Part shown: piece by piece, positions 40,321 to 51,948 of the stretch
How the letters are laid out: every line of letters starts with the position of its first letter
Numbering within the stretch: position 1 is the stretch's first letter
Source of the DNA: Hyphomicrobiales bacterium
Lineage (GTDB): Bacteria; Pseudomonadota; Alphaproteobacteria; Rhizobiales; Rhizobiaceae
Assembly (NCBI GenBank): GCA_900466005.1
Contig: UEGQ01000021.1
Span: 1 to 64,000 of the forward strand
Direction: 5' to 3'
DNA: 64,000 nucleotides
The notes under the pieces: model-generated
Seen by the model: only the letters and a program-made list of their open reading frames with translations
Told to the model about the DNA's origin: nothing
The model's database searches: none
Program-made: the position numbers and the translations under genes

Positions 40321-40344
40321 GCGCCCCCAGCGGTGCGGGCGCGA

Positions 40345-40722
40345 TCAGTAGCGGGTGATCGGGCAGCCGCGAACGTTGGCGAAGACCATCCGGTCGCGTT
40401 CGCCGTAGCGATAGCCGGAGACGACCACACTGTGCTGCGTCACGCGCCGGACGCGGGCATGGCGAAGGCCGTTCCAGCGGGCCTTTTCCACCGCGCGGGC
40501 AGGATTGCAGGGCCGGTACTGGCGCCGCTCGTGGCGCTCGTAGCGATCATGGCGCTCGTGGCGGTCGCGCCAGCCGTGGCGCTCGCCGGGATAATAGCCG
40601 GGTTCGCCGATATAGATGCCGACGCCGAAATCCGCGCCTGCCGCAGCGGAGCCGGCCGTCGCAGATACCGCGCCGAGGGCGATGAGGGCCGCAAGGCCTG
40701 CCTTTGCGAGAATGTTGCGCAT
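40345..40722 (-). CDS. Small secreted His/Arg-rich protein
   Basis: This 125-residue protein has a signal peptide (MRNILAKAGLAALIALGAVS, cleaved near SAAAG). A His/Arg/Tyr-rich middle (RDRHERHDRYERHERRQYRP) may bind metal or polyanions. The C-terminal domain has CNPARAVEKARWNGLRHARV and a second Cys near the end, probably a disulphide-bonded module seen in rhizobial secreted proteins. Function unknown. Confidence 0.75.
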   Translation of the reverse strand: MRNILAKAGLAALIALGAVSATAGSAAAGADFGVGIYIGEPGYYPGERHGWRDRHERHDRYERHERRQYRPCNPARAVEKARWNGLRHARVRRVTQHSVVVSGYRYGERDRMVFANVRGCPITRY

Positions 40723-40854
40723 GTCTTCCTCCTTGGTCAGTGGCGTGGAACCCTTGGGTTCCGTTTGCCTGTCGATTGGGAAGACGATAGCGGCGCGGGG
40801 CTGAACGCTGTCAGAACCCGCCGTTCACGTGCCGTTCATCGGCGGACGACCGGA

Positions 40855-41274
40855 TCAGGGGGAAAGGTGCAGGACGACGGAACGCCGATGCGGCCGGTCG
40901 CGGTGCTCGAAGAGATAGACGCCCTGCCATGTGCCGAGGAGCAGCCGGCCGTCGTTGACCGGCACGGAGAGCGAGACCGGCGTCAGCGCCGCCTTGATAT
41001 GCGCCGGCATGTCGTCCGGCCCTTCGCTGTCGTGGGTGACCCAGCGCATCGACGGATCGTCGGCCGGCGGCACCAGCCGGCGCAGGAAACGGGTGAGGTC
41101 GTCCTGCACGGAAGGGTCGGCGTTTTCCTGGATCAACAGCGAGCAGGAGGTGTGGCGGACGAAGAGCGTCAGCAGGCCCTCGCCGCCGTGGCCGGAGACG
41201 AAGCGGCGCACCTCGTCGGTGAACTCGTAGAGCCCCTGCCCCGACGTCGCGATGGTGAGAATGGTCTGCGGCAC
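40855..41274 (-). CDS. YjbQ family protein (UPF0047)
   Basis: This 139-residue member of the YjbQ family has LFVRHTSCSLLIQENADPSV, SEGPDDMPAHIK and LGTWQGVYLFEHRDRPHRR. E. coli YjbQ has thiamine-phosphate-synthase-like activity, though the main role is unsettled. The start is GTG with GGAGG 5 bases before it (VPQTIL...); a longer ATG frame has no such site. Confidence 0.9.
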   Translation of the reverse strand: MPQTILTIATSGQGLYEFTDEVRRFVSGHGGEGLLTLFVRHTSCSLLIQENADPSVQDDLTRFLRRLVPPADDPSMRWVTHDSEGPDDMPAHIKAALTPVSLSVPVNDGRLLLGTWQGVYLFEHRDRPHRRSVVLHLSP

Positions 41275-41392
41275 GTTCACCTCCGTCGTCGGCCGGTTCT
41301 CGCCCCTGCCGTCGGGGCGGATGCATTTGACATTCGATGCCGCGCCGCCGCAAGGTCCACGGCGACCGTCACGTCCAGCAGAGGAGCACGCC

Positions 41393-41860
41393 ATGAGCAC
41401 GGACACCAGCCTGATCGATGGACTCGAGGCGCAGGAAAAGGCGCTCGTCTTTGCGGCCTTCGACGAGACGGTGGCCTATGAGGTCGGCGAGCGGCTGGTC
41501 CGGGCCGCAAGGCGGGACGAGGCCCCGGTGGTCATCGACATCCGCACGCCGGACCGCACACTCTTCCATGCTGCGCTCCCCGGCTCCTCGCCCGACAACG
41601 ACCACTGGGCGCGGCGCAAGAGCAACGTGACGCTCAGGCTCCACAAGTCTTCGATGCGCGTCGGCGAAAGCTATCGCCTCAAGGGCCGCACGCTCGGTCC
41701 CGACCACGGCTTCGATCCGCTCGACTACGCCTGCCACGGCGGCAGCTTTCCGGTCCGTGTCACCGGCACCGGCGTCGTCGCCGCCATCACCGTCTCCGGG
41801 CTTGCCTCGGAGGAAGACCACGCGATGATCATCAAGGTCCTCGAAGACTATCTGTCGTAA
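41393..41860 (+). CDS. Heme-degrading-domain protein (UPF0303)
   Basis: This 155-residue protein has the UPF0303/Haem_degrading pattern ALPGSSPDNDHWARRKSNVT, RVGESYRLKGRTL and HGGSFPVRVTGTGVVAAITV, with a C-terminal DHAMIIKVLEDYL helix. GAGGAG precedes the ATG. The relatives have GlcG/HbpS-like folds; no confirmed biochemical role is known to me. Confidence 0.85.
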   Translation: MSTDTSLIDGLEAQEKALVFAAFDETVAYEVGERLVRAARRDEAPVVIDIRTPDRTLFHAALPGSSPDNDHWARRKSNVTLRLHKSSMRVGESYRLKGRTLGPDHGFDPLDYACHGGSFPVRVTGTGVVAAITVSGLASEEDHAMIIKVLEDYLS

Positions 41861-41867
41861 ACCGGCT

Positions 41868-42245
41868 CTAGAGCGGCGTCGCGCAGAAGAGGCTGATTCT
41901 CTGGAACGGCCCGTCGTCGCGTTCGAAGACGACGACCGCCGGCAGCGAAACCCGTCCCTCCTCCGGCTCGTCCTCGCCGGGCGCTGCCCTCGTGACGGCC
42001 GAAAGCGTCACCTCGGCCGCACCACGGAGATCCGCCTCGCCGGTCATCACCACGATGTCGGAAAAGCGGATGTCGCGGCCGAGGAGGAAGGCCGCGAGCG
42101 TGTTGCGGATCGACTCGGCGCCGATCACCCGGCTGCCGTCCGGCATGTCGAGCGCGGCATCGTCGTCGATCAGCCCCATCAGGGCCTCGAAATCGCGACG
42201 GTTGAGCGCCGCGAGGCTCGCATCGATCTGGCTCTTGAGGCGCAT
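41868..42245 (-). CDS. SnoaL-like (NTF2-fold) protein
   Basis: This 125-residue protein begins MRLKSQIDASLAALNRRDFE, then LIDDDAALDMPDGSRVIGAE, as in NTF2-like/SnoaL proteins, which hold a small ligand in a cone-shaped pocket. The start at 42245 follows GGAGAAG; a longer frame adds only nine residues. Substrate unknown. Confidence 0.8.
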   Translation of the reverse strand: MRLKSQIDASLAALNRRDFEALMGLIDDDAALDMPDGSRVIGAESIRNTLAAFLLGRDIRFSDIVVMTGEADLRGAAEVTLSAVTRAAPGEDEPEEGRVSLPAVVVFERDDGPFQRISLFCATPL

Positions 42246-42321
42246 CTTTCTTCTCCCCGCTTCTCCACCCATTCCGAGGAGGTAGCGCGCGGCGGCCGCC
42301 GCGGCAAGGGGCAGCCGGCGC

Positions 42322-43212
42322 TCATGTTTCCGGCGGCAGCAGGACGGCGCCGGAGGCCTCCATCACCGCCGCGGTGATGCCGCGGATCGCCGGCTGCACC
42401 GACCGGCTCCAATGCCAGTAGAGCGGCACGTCGTAAGGCGCATCCTCGACGAGCGGCACCAGCCTGCCTTCGGCGATCAGGTCGCGCACCAGCGCCTCCG
42501 GGTTCATGCCCCAGCCAATGCCGGCGAGCGTCGCGTCGACGAAGGCCTCTGACGAGGGGAGCCAGTGGGTCGGCGTGGCCACCGCCTCGCCGAACACCTT
42601 TCCGATCCAGCGCGCCTGCAGCATGTCCTTGGCGTTGAAGGTGAGGCACGGCGCGGCGGCGAGCGCCTCCGGCGTCACGCCGTCGGGAAACCAGCGCCGG
42701 GCGAAGGCCGGGCTCGCGGTCGCGATGTAGCGGAGCGCCCCGAGCGGGCGGCTGTCGCAGCCCTGCACCGCACCGCTGTCGCCGCTCACCGCCGCCCGCA
42801 CCTCGCCGCGCCGTAGCCACTCGGCGCTGTGGTCCTGGTCGTCGAGCACGAGGTCGAACAGACAGTCTTCGACCCCCGCCATGGCCGAGACGAACCAGGT
42901 CGCCAGGCTGTCGGCATTGACGGCGATGCGGATGCTCGGACGTTCGGCGGGGATCGCGCCGACGCCGATCTCCTCGCGCAGGCTGTTTTCGAGCAGCGCC
43001 ACCTCCTCCACGTGGCGGAAGAGTTTCTGGCCGGCGGGCGTCGCCGTGCAGGGCTGGCCGCGGACGACGAGCACGAGGCCGAGACGCTCCTCGAGGAGTT
43101 TTATCCGCTGCGACACCGCCGAAGGCGTCAGGCCGAGAAGGCGCGCGGCCTTCTCGAAGCTGCCCGCGCGGAGAACGGTTGCGAGCGCATCCAGCAGCGC
43201 ATAGTCCATCAT
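42322..43212 (-). CDS. LysR-type regulator ArgP/LysG
   Basis: This 296-residue LysR regulator has an N-terminal winged HTH (GSFEKAARLLGLTPSAVSQR) and an effector domain from about residue 92. ALLDALATVLRAGSF and the ArgP-like core, plus the divergent LysE exporter, identify it as the lysine/arginine-responsive activator. It likely binds the 92-base AT-rich gap to switch on the exporter. MM start: either ATG is possible. Confidence 0.9.
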   Translation of the reverse strand: MMDYALLDALATVLRAGSFEKAARLLGLTPSAVSQRIKLLEERLGLVLVVRGQPCTATPAGQKLFRHVEEVALLENSLREEIGVGAIPAERPSIRIAVNADSLATWFVSAMAGVEDCLFDLVLDDQDHSAEWLRRGEVRAAVSGDSGAVQGCDSRPLGALRYIATASPAFARRWFPDGVTPEALAAAPCLTFNAKDMLQARWIGKVFGEAVATPTHWLPSSEAFVDATLAGIGWGMNPEALVRDLIAEGRLVPLVEDAPYDVPLYWHWSRSVQPAIRGITAAVMEASGAVLLPPET

Positions 43213-43304
43213 GGGTGAATTTCTCTTATCCAGATCGCAAGAATTTAATTTTTCTAATCCATCGCCGAGGCGTAGTCAAAGACCATTTCTGACGGAGAGG
43301 TCCG

Positions 43305-43910
43305 ATGACGACAGCAGCGATTTCCGGTTTCTTCCTCGGCCTCAGCCTGATCGTCGCGATCGGCGCCCAGAACGCCTTCGTGCTCCGTCAGGGGCTGAGG
43401 CGCGAACACGTCTTCGCAATCTGCCTCACCTGTGCCGCCTCCGATGCCCTGCTGATCGCTGCCGGCGTCTCCGGCTTTCGCGCGACGACCGGCGCCCTGC
43501 CCTGGCTCGAGCCGGCGCTGCGCTTCGGCGGTGTCGCCTTTCTCGCCTTTTATGGCCTGAAAAGCCTGCGCGCGGCGATCGCGGGCAACGCCGCCCTAGA
43601 CCCCTCCGCCACCGAGGCACAGAGCCTTGCGGCGGCGCTCGCGACCTGCCTTGCGCTCACCTGGCTGAACCCGCACGTCTATCTCGATACGGTCGTGCTG
43701 CTCGGTTCGATCTCGACGCAGTATCCGGGCCGGGAGACCGCCTTCGGGCTCGGTGCGGCGGCCGGCTCCTTCCTGTTCTTCTTCTCGCTCGGCTACGGCG
43801 CGCGCCTCTTACGCCCGCTCTTTGCCCGCCCCGCCGCCTGGCGCCTGCTGGACGGGGTGATCGCACTCGTCATGTGGACGATCGCCGGTCGCCTCGCGCT
43901 TCTCGGGTAA
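43305..43910 (+). CDS. LysE/ArgO family amino-acid exporter
   Basis: This 201-residue membrane protein has about six transmembrane helices. The opening FLGLSLIVAIGAQNAFVLRQ and the central TWLNPHVYLDTVVLLGS are LysE/ArgO signatures. It exports lysine or arginine. GGAGAGG precedes the ATG; the divergent ArgP regulator is its probable activator. Confidence 0.95.
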   Translation: MTTAAISGFFLGLSLIVAIGAQNAFVLRQGLRREHVFAICLTCAASDALLIAAGVSGFRATTGALPWLEPALRFGGVAFLAFYGLKSLRAAIAGNAALDPSATEAQSLAAALATCLALTWLNPHVYLDTVVLLGSISTQYPGRETAFGLGAAAGSFLFFFSLGYGARLLRPLFARPAAWRLLDGVIALVMWTIAGRLALLG

Positions 43911-43918
43911 CGAGAGAC

Positions 43919-44944
43919 TCAGAAGACCGGAAAGCCCCGGCTCTTCCACTCGCTCCTCGGGATTTCCTTGCCGACCGCGAAGGCAAAGGAGCGCACGGTC
44001 ATCGCGTCCGCGTCGAGCTCGCAGCGGAAGCGCAGCTCGTACCAGCGCGCACTCGCCCGGAAGGCGGCGTTGCGGACGTCGAGCACCGTCCCGGTCTTCA
44101 GCCCGAAGGACGGCAGGAGCTCCGGCCGGTAGGGCGGCGAGGCACGACGGAGCTGCTCGCGCAGTTCGGTCACGCAGAGCTCGGCGGCGCGCTCCTCCCG
44201 CGGCATGTCGCCCATCGCCGTCTTCGCGACGGGGTTGTCGGTGATCGCGGTGGAAAAGAGCTTTTTCGCCTCCGGAAGGTCGTTCGGTGCTTCCGTTTCG
44301 GTCGGCGCGTCCGGCTTCGGCTCGGTCTTCGGCGGGCTTTCCGGCGCGGCCTCCTCGAGCGCGGCGATCGTTTCCGCAGCAAGATCGCCGGCGCCTGGCT
44401 TCGCCGTCTCGTCCGCCATGTCGGCCTTCGGGAGATCGATCTTCGGCTGCGGCTTCGCCCCGGCCGCAGGCTCCTTCTTCTCCGCCGTCTCGGCCGGAGG
44501 CTTGGGCTCGACCTTCGGTTTCTCCTCGGGAGGCTTTGCCGCCGGTTCCTCCGCGGAGTTGCCGTCGCGCGCTTCACGCGGGCCGCTGTCCTTCTCGCCG
44601 AAGGCGAAGACCGGACGCAGCGTCGGGATCGGCACGCGCCCGCCTGGGGGTTGCCCCTCTGCGGCGGCGGGTGGAGGCTCTGGCTTCTGTTCCTCCCGCT
44701 TCGGCGGAGGTTCTTCCTTCTTCTCCTCCTTCGGAGGAGGCGGCGGCTCCGGCTTTTTCTCCTCCGGCGGCGGCACGATCTCGACGCTGACGCTCTCCTC
44801 CTTCTGCGGCGCGGGCATCTCGAAGGGCAGCTCGAAGAAGAGGACGGCAGCGAAGACGAGATGCAGCGCGACGGAGGCCGGTATGCCCCATCGGAGAGTG
44901 CTGTTGCTGCGCGGCCTTACCGTCTCGTCGTTCATGCAGAGCAT
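43919..44944 (-). CDS. DUF930 protein with TonB-like N-terminus
   Basis: This 341-residue protein begins with a short cytoplasmic part, one transmembrane helix (GIPASVALHLVFAAVLFFEL), then a long Pro/Glu/Lys-rich periplasmic spacer as in TonB (EKKPEPPPPPKEEKK), and a C-terminal DUF930 domain with AELCVTELREQLRRASPPYR and KEIPRSEWKSRGFPVF. Two or three cysteines in the domain may pair. It is found in Rhizobiales; role unknown, perhaps envelope energy coupling. ATG 44935 is an alternative start. Confidence 0.85.
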   Translation of the reverse strand: MLCMNDETVRPRSNSTLRWGIPASVALHLVFAAVLFFELPFEMPAPQKEESVSVEIVPPPEEKKPEPPPPPKEEKKEEPPPKREEQKPEPPPAAAEGQPPGGRVPIPTLRPVFAFGEKDSGPREARDGNSAEEPAAKPPEEKPKVEPKPPAETAEKKEPAAGAKPQPKIDLPKADMADETAKPGAGDLAAETIAALEEAAPESPPKTEPKPDAPTETEAPNDLPEAKKLFSTAITDNPVAKTAMGDMPREERAAELCVTELREQLRRASPPYRPELLPSFGLKTGTVLDVRNAAFRASARWYELRFRCELDADAMTVRSFAFAVGKEIPRSEWKSRGFPVF

Positions 44945-45003
44945 GTAAGTCGGAAAGGAGACGGGATAAAGTCCTCCGCGGTCACGGGTGCGAGAGAAGC
45001 CAT

Positions 45004-46989
45004 TCAGACAAGGAACTTCAAGAATGCCTCGATAGCTCGCTGGAGAGTAACAACTGCAGCCCGTCCCTGAGGAGTTGCTGCCAATGTTGCTATTCCTGCC
45101 AAAGCGGCAAGCGAACGCTCCCAGAAACCTATTTGCATTAGCACGAAGCGACGCTTTGGCGTCACATTGTTTCCTTTGCCGGCGTTTTCACCAGCATTAG
45201 GAGGCAAACCATCGATATCTACGGCCATTCGCGCCTGAGCCTTTACAACGCGCTCATATCCGGGCGTCACCCCACCGATTTCGGCGAGACGATCAATGGC
45301 CTCTGCAACTTGGGTGACAGGGCCGACAAAATCTCTGCCACTTGCCAAATCTTCGTTGACCTCTGCCTCCGCGAACGTCCGTTCGCGCTCCTGCGACAGC
45401 GGATAGTGACCAAGAAACTTGGCATGATAGGAGAAGTATCGCTTGAAAAGATGGGACAAACCGGCACCCCACAATTCGAAATCGGTGGAGTTGAATTCCA
45501 GTTGTGCGGTCTCGGCATAATCCACCAAGAGCCCCACAATAGGCTTCGTCCCACGTTCATCGAGGTGCGCCCTGTATTCTTCGAGAGCCGCTCCGATCAC
45601 CGGTGGCGCATTGGCGGGCAACGCAGCGAGCAGAGCCGAAACAGTTGAGCGTAGGACAGTAGGCAAATCGGGCAAATCGACGTCGTAGACAGCGCGGTCG
45701 AAGGTCGCGTTGGGCACAGCGTCGAGCTTTTCATCAGGCGTACTAATTACGTCGGGGCTAGCGGTTTCCGCTAGGCGCTGAGCTATCTCTCCCGGTGTAG
45801 CCGACGCCGGTTGGTGTCGTATTGCCTCCAATACCGCCTGTCGCCGTTCATCTCCACGGAGGCCAAAAAGGGACTTATAGACAATCTGTCGTGCGAGGCG
45901 GTTTAGCTCCGTCGGTTTTAGCAGAAATGAGACTAGTTTCCGCGTCTTACCGATCGGATCCATCGCGTAGATGGCGGCCCACTCGGCTCGGCAGTAATCA
46001 GAAGCGACGTAATCCGGCGATAAGAGCGCAATCGCTCGCGCTCCCCGTTCCAATGCCTCTTGCATCTCAATTACAAAATTAGAGCCGACCGGAAAGTCCT
46101 TGAACTGCACAATCGTGCTATATCCGGCCTCTTCAAGGAATCCGGCGATTTCTCGTGCTTCAGCTTCGTCGCTGGCCGAATAGCTAATGAAGAAATCAGC
46201 AGTGGTGGCGGTTGAATTGGTCCGTGAGGGAGCAGGTGCCTGCTTGCTGACTTCGTCGGCGGATGAATGCCAGCGCTCGCCAATCTCGCGGATTACCTGA
46301 TGTGGATCCCTTTCCCAGAACTCACGATCGGAACTCACCAACACTCTGTAGAAATCGACTCTCTTTGCTCGATCAAGAATGGAGTTGCTGCCCTTCTGCA
46401 CTTCAAGGAACCACTCTTCAACCAAATTCCACTGAGGAGGGAGGCTCTTTAGCTGAAGCAAGAAACGACGCAACACGGGATCCCAATCTGCGTCGTCGCT
46501 CTTCGGCCACAGCGGAGCCGTCAGGATGTCGCTGTCCTCCAGTGTTCCCATCCGCCTAAGGTCAAGAGAAACCGATCGCCAGAATGGCTCCTCAATAGCT
46601 AAGCCACCGAAGCAATCAGATGCACTCTCCAAGGAAAGGTACGTTGATTTGGCTTCATCTACCGCCTCGGCGCAAAAGACCGACGCTGTTACCGAGTTGA
46701 TACGGTTGGGAAACTTGATCTTCTCAATTAAGAAGTCAGAGGCAAGCGTTGCCGCTCTCGAGACGTTCGGTCTCTCGAGAAAATGAAACGCATAAGAAAT
46801 GGCGCTACACCGAAAGGTCCCCAAGAGGAATGTGGCCAACCTGTCTGTGTCACCCTTCAGTTCATCAAAAAAGAGCAGCATGGCGCGCAATGAACAGCGC
46901 GTAGCGACAACATGCGCCTTCCATCGCGAAACTAGCGATAGGGATGAGACCAGCTCGTCAAAGCTTGCGACGTCCCCAGGCTCAGACAT
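45004..46989 (-). CDS. TIR-domain protein, candidate anti-phage effector
   Basis: This 661-residue protein has an N-terminal helical region of unknown type (1-255), a TIR domain (about 264-360: ADFFISYSASDEAEAREIAG, then SPDYVASDYCRAEWAAIY with the likely catalytic Glu336), a linker, and a C-terminal helical region ending in a hydrophobic stretch (ALAGIATLAATPQGRAAVVT). Bacterial TIR domains often cleave NAD to stop phage growth. Lower GC than its neighbours and its place behind the rpoD terminator suggest transfer. GGAGGT lies before the ATG. No partner gene is adjacent, so it may act alone or be read-through-expressed. Confidence 0.8.
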   Translation of the reverse strand: MSEPGDVASFDELVSSLSLVSRWKAHVVATRCSLRAMLLFFDELKGDTDRLATFLLGTFRCSAISYAFHFLERPNVSRAATLASDFLIEKIKFPNRINSVTASVFCAEAVDEAKSTYLSLESASDCFGGLAIEEPFWRSVSLDLRRMGTLEDSDILTAPLWPKSDDADWDPVLRRFLLQLKSLPPQWNLVEEWFLEVQKGSNSILDRAKRVDFYRVLVSSDREFWERDPHQVIREIGERWHSSADEVSKQAPAPSRTNSTATTADFFISYSASDEAEAREIAGFLEEAGYSTIVQFKDFPVGSNFVIEMQEALERGARAIALLSPDYVASDYCRAEWAAIYAMDPIGKTRKLVSFLLKPTELNRLARQIVYKSLFGLRGDERRQAVLEAIRHQPASATPGEIAQRLAETASPDVISTPDEKLDAVPNATFDRAVYDVDLPDLPTVLRSTVSALLAALPANAPPVIGAALEEYRAHLDERGTKPIVGLLVDYAETAQLEFNSTDFELWGAGLSHLFKRYFSYHAKFLGHYPLSQERERTFAEAEVNEDLASGRDFVGPVTQVAEAIDRLAEIGGVTPGYERVVKAQARMAVDIDGLPPNAGENAGKGNNVTPKRRFVLMQIGFWERSLAALAGIATLAATPQGRAAVVTLQRAIEAFLKFLV

Positions 46990-47018
46990 CAAGCCACCTC
47001 CGAAGGCTAATGACCATC

Positions 47019-47044
47019 AAAAAAAGCGGACCGTCAGGCCCGCT
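47019..47044 (-). terminator. Intrinsic terminator of rpoD
   Basis: On the minus strand AGCGGGCC-TGAC-GGTCCGCT followed by a T-run (TTTTTTT) forms a strong intrinsic terminator 31 bases after the rpoD stop and 30 bases before the TIR gene start. The TIR gene has no room for a separate promoter downstream of it. Confidence 0.9.
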
Positions 47045-47074
47045 TCTCTAGTAAAAAAACTACTCTCAACAATC

Positions 47075-49120
<2,046 letters not shown>

Positions 49121-49531
49121 GTATCTCGTCGCTTTCCCTGACGCTATTACCACGTGCCGCCACGCGGACAGGCTCCAACGAGCCCTGTCCGCCGCGAATC
49201 ACAGTCACTGACCTAACGGAATGATCTTTAATCCCCGATTAACTACGGGAGTACCCACGGCCACGCCGCACATCTGCGCTTCCGAATGACCGCACATGGT
49301 AATATAGATCCGCCCTGATCCAATTCACCTACAAATGCCCGTTCTGGTGATTCCCACAAATTTTCCCGGCGTCAAGCTCTCCAGGCGTCAATACCCAGGA
49401 AAATTGGAGAAAAACCGCGGCAACGAGCCATCAGCCTCGTTTGTCAACGCAGATGTAGGATCGAAACCGCGGAAGACAAGGGGGAGAGCACCGCCGAAGC
49501 CGATATTGCCGGCGATCGCCCGACGAGCCGC
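49121..49531 (-). other. rpoD-dnaG intergenic region (411 bp)
   Basis: No gene is evident. An AT-rich patch near 49300 includes TATATTA on the minus strand and would suit an rpoD promoter, but no well-spaced -35 is visible. Other open frames here lack RBS and codon bias. Confidence 0.5.
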
Positions 49532-51523
49532 CTAGTGGTGTCCGGTCGCAGCCCCCTTCACCCGTCCCGACATCACGCCGAAGCCGTCGACGATCGCCTC
49601 CTGGTTCTCCATGCGGGTGATCTCGAGCTGTACCTGATGCAGCGCGCCGATCAACTGGCCGATGCGATCGGCATCCTCCGCTTCCGTCGCCTCCGCGATC
49701 TCGCGCTCGAGTTCGAGCCGCTGCGTCTTCAGCGCCCGCGCCCGCTTGTGCAGCGACAGCGCCTGGCGATAGCCCTCGCGCGCATCCTCGCCGGCGGCGA
49801 TCTCGGTCGCCGTCCACAGCCGCGCATTGCGGATCTGCTGGTCGAGATTGCGGATGAGTTCGGAAAAGCCCTGCTCGTCCAGCTTTGCCGTCAGATGGTC
49901 GCGGTCGAGATGGGCGCCCGCGCCCGCCGCCGCGGTCAGGAGCGCCGACCAGAGGCGCTGCAGGTCGCGGTTCTCGTATTCGATCTGGGCGATCTCGTCG
50001 TAGTCGTCCTGCAGGATCTGCGGATGGTTGACCACGGTGAGCGCAAGCACGCTCTCGCGAAGCGTCGGCTGGTCGGACCGGCCCTTGACCATGCCGGACC
50101 GCGCCAGCCGCTCGGAGACCGCCGCGCCACGCTGCGCGTAGCCCTGTCCGGGAGCCCCGCCCCTGCCCTGTCCTTGCCGCAGCCCGCGCTCGAAGCCGCC
50201 GCGACGTTCGCCGCGTCCGGCCGGTGCGACCGGCTGGAAGAAGGTGTTGAGGCGGTCGCGGACGTCCTGCTGGTAATGCCGCCTGACGCTCTCGTCGGCG
50301 ATAACCGAGATCACCTGCTTCAGCCGCGCCTCGAGCTCGGCGCGCTTTTCCGGCGTATCGAAGCCGCCGCCCCCGACCTCGCGCCGCCACACCATCTCGG
50401 CGAGCGGTCGCGCCTCGGAGAGCACCTTGTCGAAGGGCGCGCGGCCCTCGTGCTTGACGAGATCGTCCGGATCCTTGCCGTCCGGAAGCAGCGCGAAGCG
50501 GACGGAGCGGCCGGGTTTGAGATGCGGAAGAGCGAGGTCGACGGCGCGGAAAGCGGCCCGTTGACCGGCGCCGTCGCCGTCGAAGCAGAGCACCGGAACC
50601 GGCGTCATCTTCCACATGAGGTCGAGCTGGTTTTCAGTCAGCGCCGTACCGAGCGGCGCGACGGCATTCGCCACGCCCGCCTGGGCGAGCGCGATGACGT
50701 CCATGTAGCCCTCGACGGCGATGATCGTATCGGCGCCGCCCGCGCCCTGGATCGACCGTCTCGCGCGGGAGAAGTTGTAGAGCACGCTGCCCTTGTGGAA
50801 GAGCTCCGTCTCCGGCGAGTTCATGTACTTCGCCAGCGCATCCGGTGCCATTGCGCGGCCGCCGAAGGCGATGACCTTGTCGCGCGACGACAGGATCGGA
50901 AACATGATGCGGTCGCGGAAATAATCGTAGGAGACGGGAATGTCGTCGCCGTGCCGCACGAGGCCGCAAGCCTCGATCTGTTCCTTCGGCACGCCCTTGC
51001 CGGCGAGATATTCCTTGAGCGCGTTGCGACTCTCCGGTGCGTAGCCGAGGCGGAAGGTCTCGATCGTTCGCCCGGAAAGGCCGCGCTCGCGCAGATAGGC
51101 CCGCGCCCTGGCGCCGTTCGCCGTCTGCAACTGCTCCTGGAAGAAGACTGTCGCCATCTCCATGACGTCGAGGAGGGTCGTGCGCTCCTTCTCCCGCCGT
51201 TCGGCCTGCGGATCGGGCGCCGGCATCGGCACACCGGCCATGTCGGCGACCTGCTGGACCGCCTCCGGAAAGCTCAGGCCTTCGAGATCGGTGAGAAAGC
51301 GGAAATGGTCGCCCGTGACGCCACAGCCGAAGCAGTGGTAGCGCCCCTTGCGGTCCTCGCAGTGGAAGCTCGGCGATTTCTCGCCGTGGAAGGGGCAGCA
51401 CGCCCAGTAGTCGCCGCGCGAGACGTTGGTTTTCTTCCGATCCCAGGACACGCGCCGGCCGATCACCGCCGAAATCGGCACGCGGTCGCGGATCTCGTCG
51501 AGAAAGGGTTGGGAAAAACGCAT
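49532..51523 (-). CDS. dnaG: DNA primase DnaG
   Basis: This 663-residue primase has an N-terminal CHC2 zinc-binding domain (CCPFHGEKSPSFHCEDRKGR, then YHCFGCGVTGD), a TOPRIM catalytic core with IIAVEGYMDVIALAQAG and FDGDGAGQRA, and a C-terminal helicase-binding domain. It makes RNA primers for replication. ATG 51523 (MRFSQPFLDEIRDRVP) is chosen as the family start. Confidence 0.98.
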   Translation of the reverse strand: MRFSQPFLDEIRDRVPISAVIGRRVSWDRKKTNVSRGDYWACCPFHGEKSPSFHCEDRKGRYHCFGCGVTGDHFRFLTDLEGLSFPEAVQQVADMAGVPMPAPDPQAERREKERTTLLDVMEMATVFFQEQLQTANGARARAYLRERGLSGRTIETFRLGYAPESRNALKEYLAGKGVPKEQIEACGLVRHGDDIPVSYDYFRDRIMFPILSSRDKVIAFGGRAMAPDALAKYMNSPETELFHKGSVLYNFSRARRSIQGAGGADTIIAVEGYMDVIALAQAGVANAVAPLGTALTENQLDLMWKMTPVPVLCFDGDGAGQRAAFRAVDLALPHLKPGRSVRFALLPDGKDPDDLVKHEGRAPFDKVLSEARPLAEMVWRREVGGGGFDTPEKRAELEARLKQVISVIADESVRRHYQQDVRDRLNTFFQPVAPAGRGERRGGFERGLRQGQGRGGAPGQGYAQRGAAVSERLARSGMVKGRSDQPTLRESVLALTVVNHPQILQDDYDEIAQIEYENRDLQRLWSALLTAAAGAGAHLDRDHLTAKLDEQGFSELIRNLDQQIRNARLWTATEIAAGEDAREGYRQALSLHKRARALKTQRLELEREIAEATEAEDADRIGQLIGALHQVQLEITRMENQEAIVDGFGVMSGRVKGAATGHH

Positions 51524-51948
51524 GAATGTCCTCGGGGTCGATCCATCCATATAGGCCGCCCGCACGGCAAATACCATCGCGCCGATGATCCATACCCGTT
51601 ATTCACAAGGTGGGCAGAAGGGCAGTCTGAAGAGCCGCCCGTCTGATGTTCAGGCGACGCTTCATGCTTCTGGGCGCATTGACGTCAAGGCAGACATTCT
51701 GTATATACAAAAATAGATACAGTCATACATGGCAATCAGTTCACGAGGAGACGCCAGTCGAAGTTCATCTTTAACATACCCCAGACCAATCGCGGTCGCT
51801 CACGGAATATCATTCGGACTATGACGGGCTCGACACCTTCGGAAATAGTCCAACGGAAGATATAATTCGGAACGCCAAGCTAAATTCGGCACTCCGAATG
51901 AGATGTAGTGAACGCGATATGGAGTGCCGGAGAAAGTTATAGATAACT
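51524..51948. other. dnaG-brnT intergenic region with inverted repeat and frame remnant
   Basis: A lower-GC 425-base stretch. CGGCACTCC (51887) and GGAGTGCCG (51921) form a 9-bp inverted repeat before brnT, a possible BrnA operator. The minus strand at 51737-51883 reads as a protein-like fragment without a start (LGVPNYIFRWTISEGVEPVI, then RERPRLVWGMLKMNFDWRLL), possibly the end of a lost gene. Confidence 0.4.
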
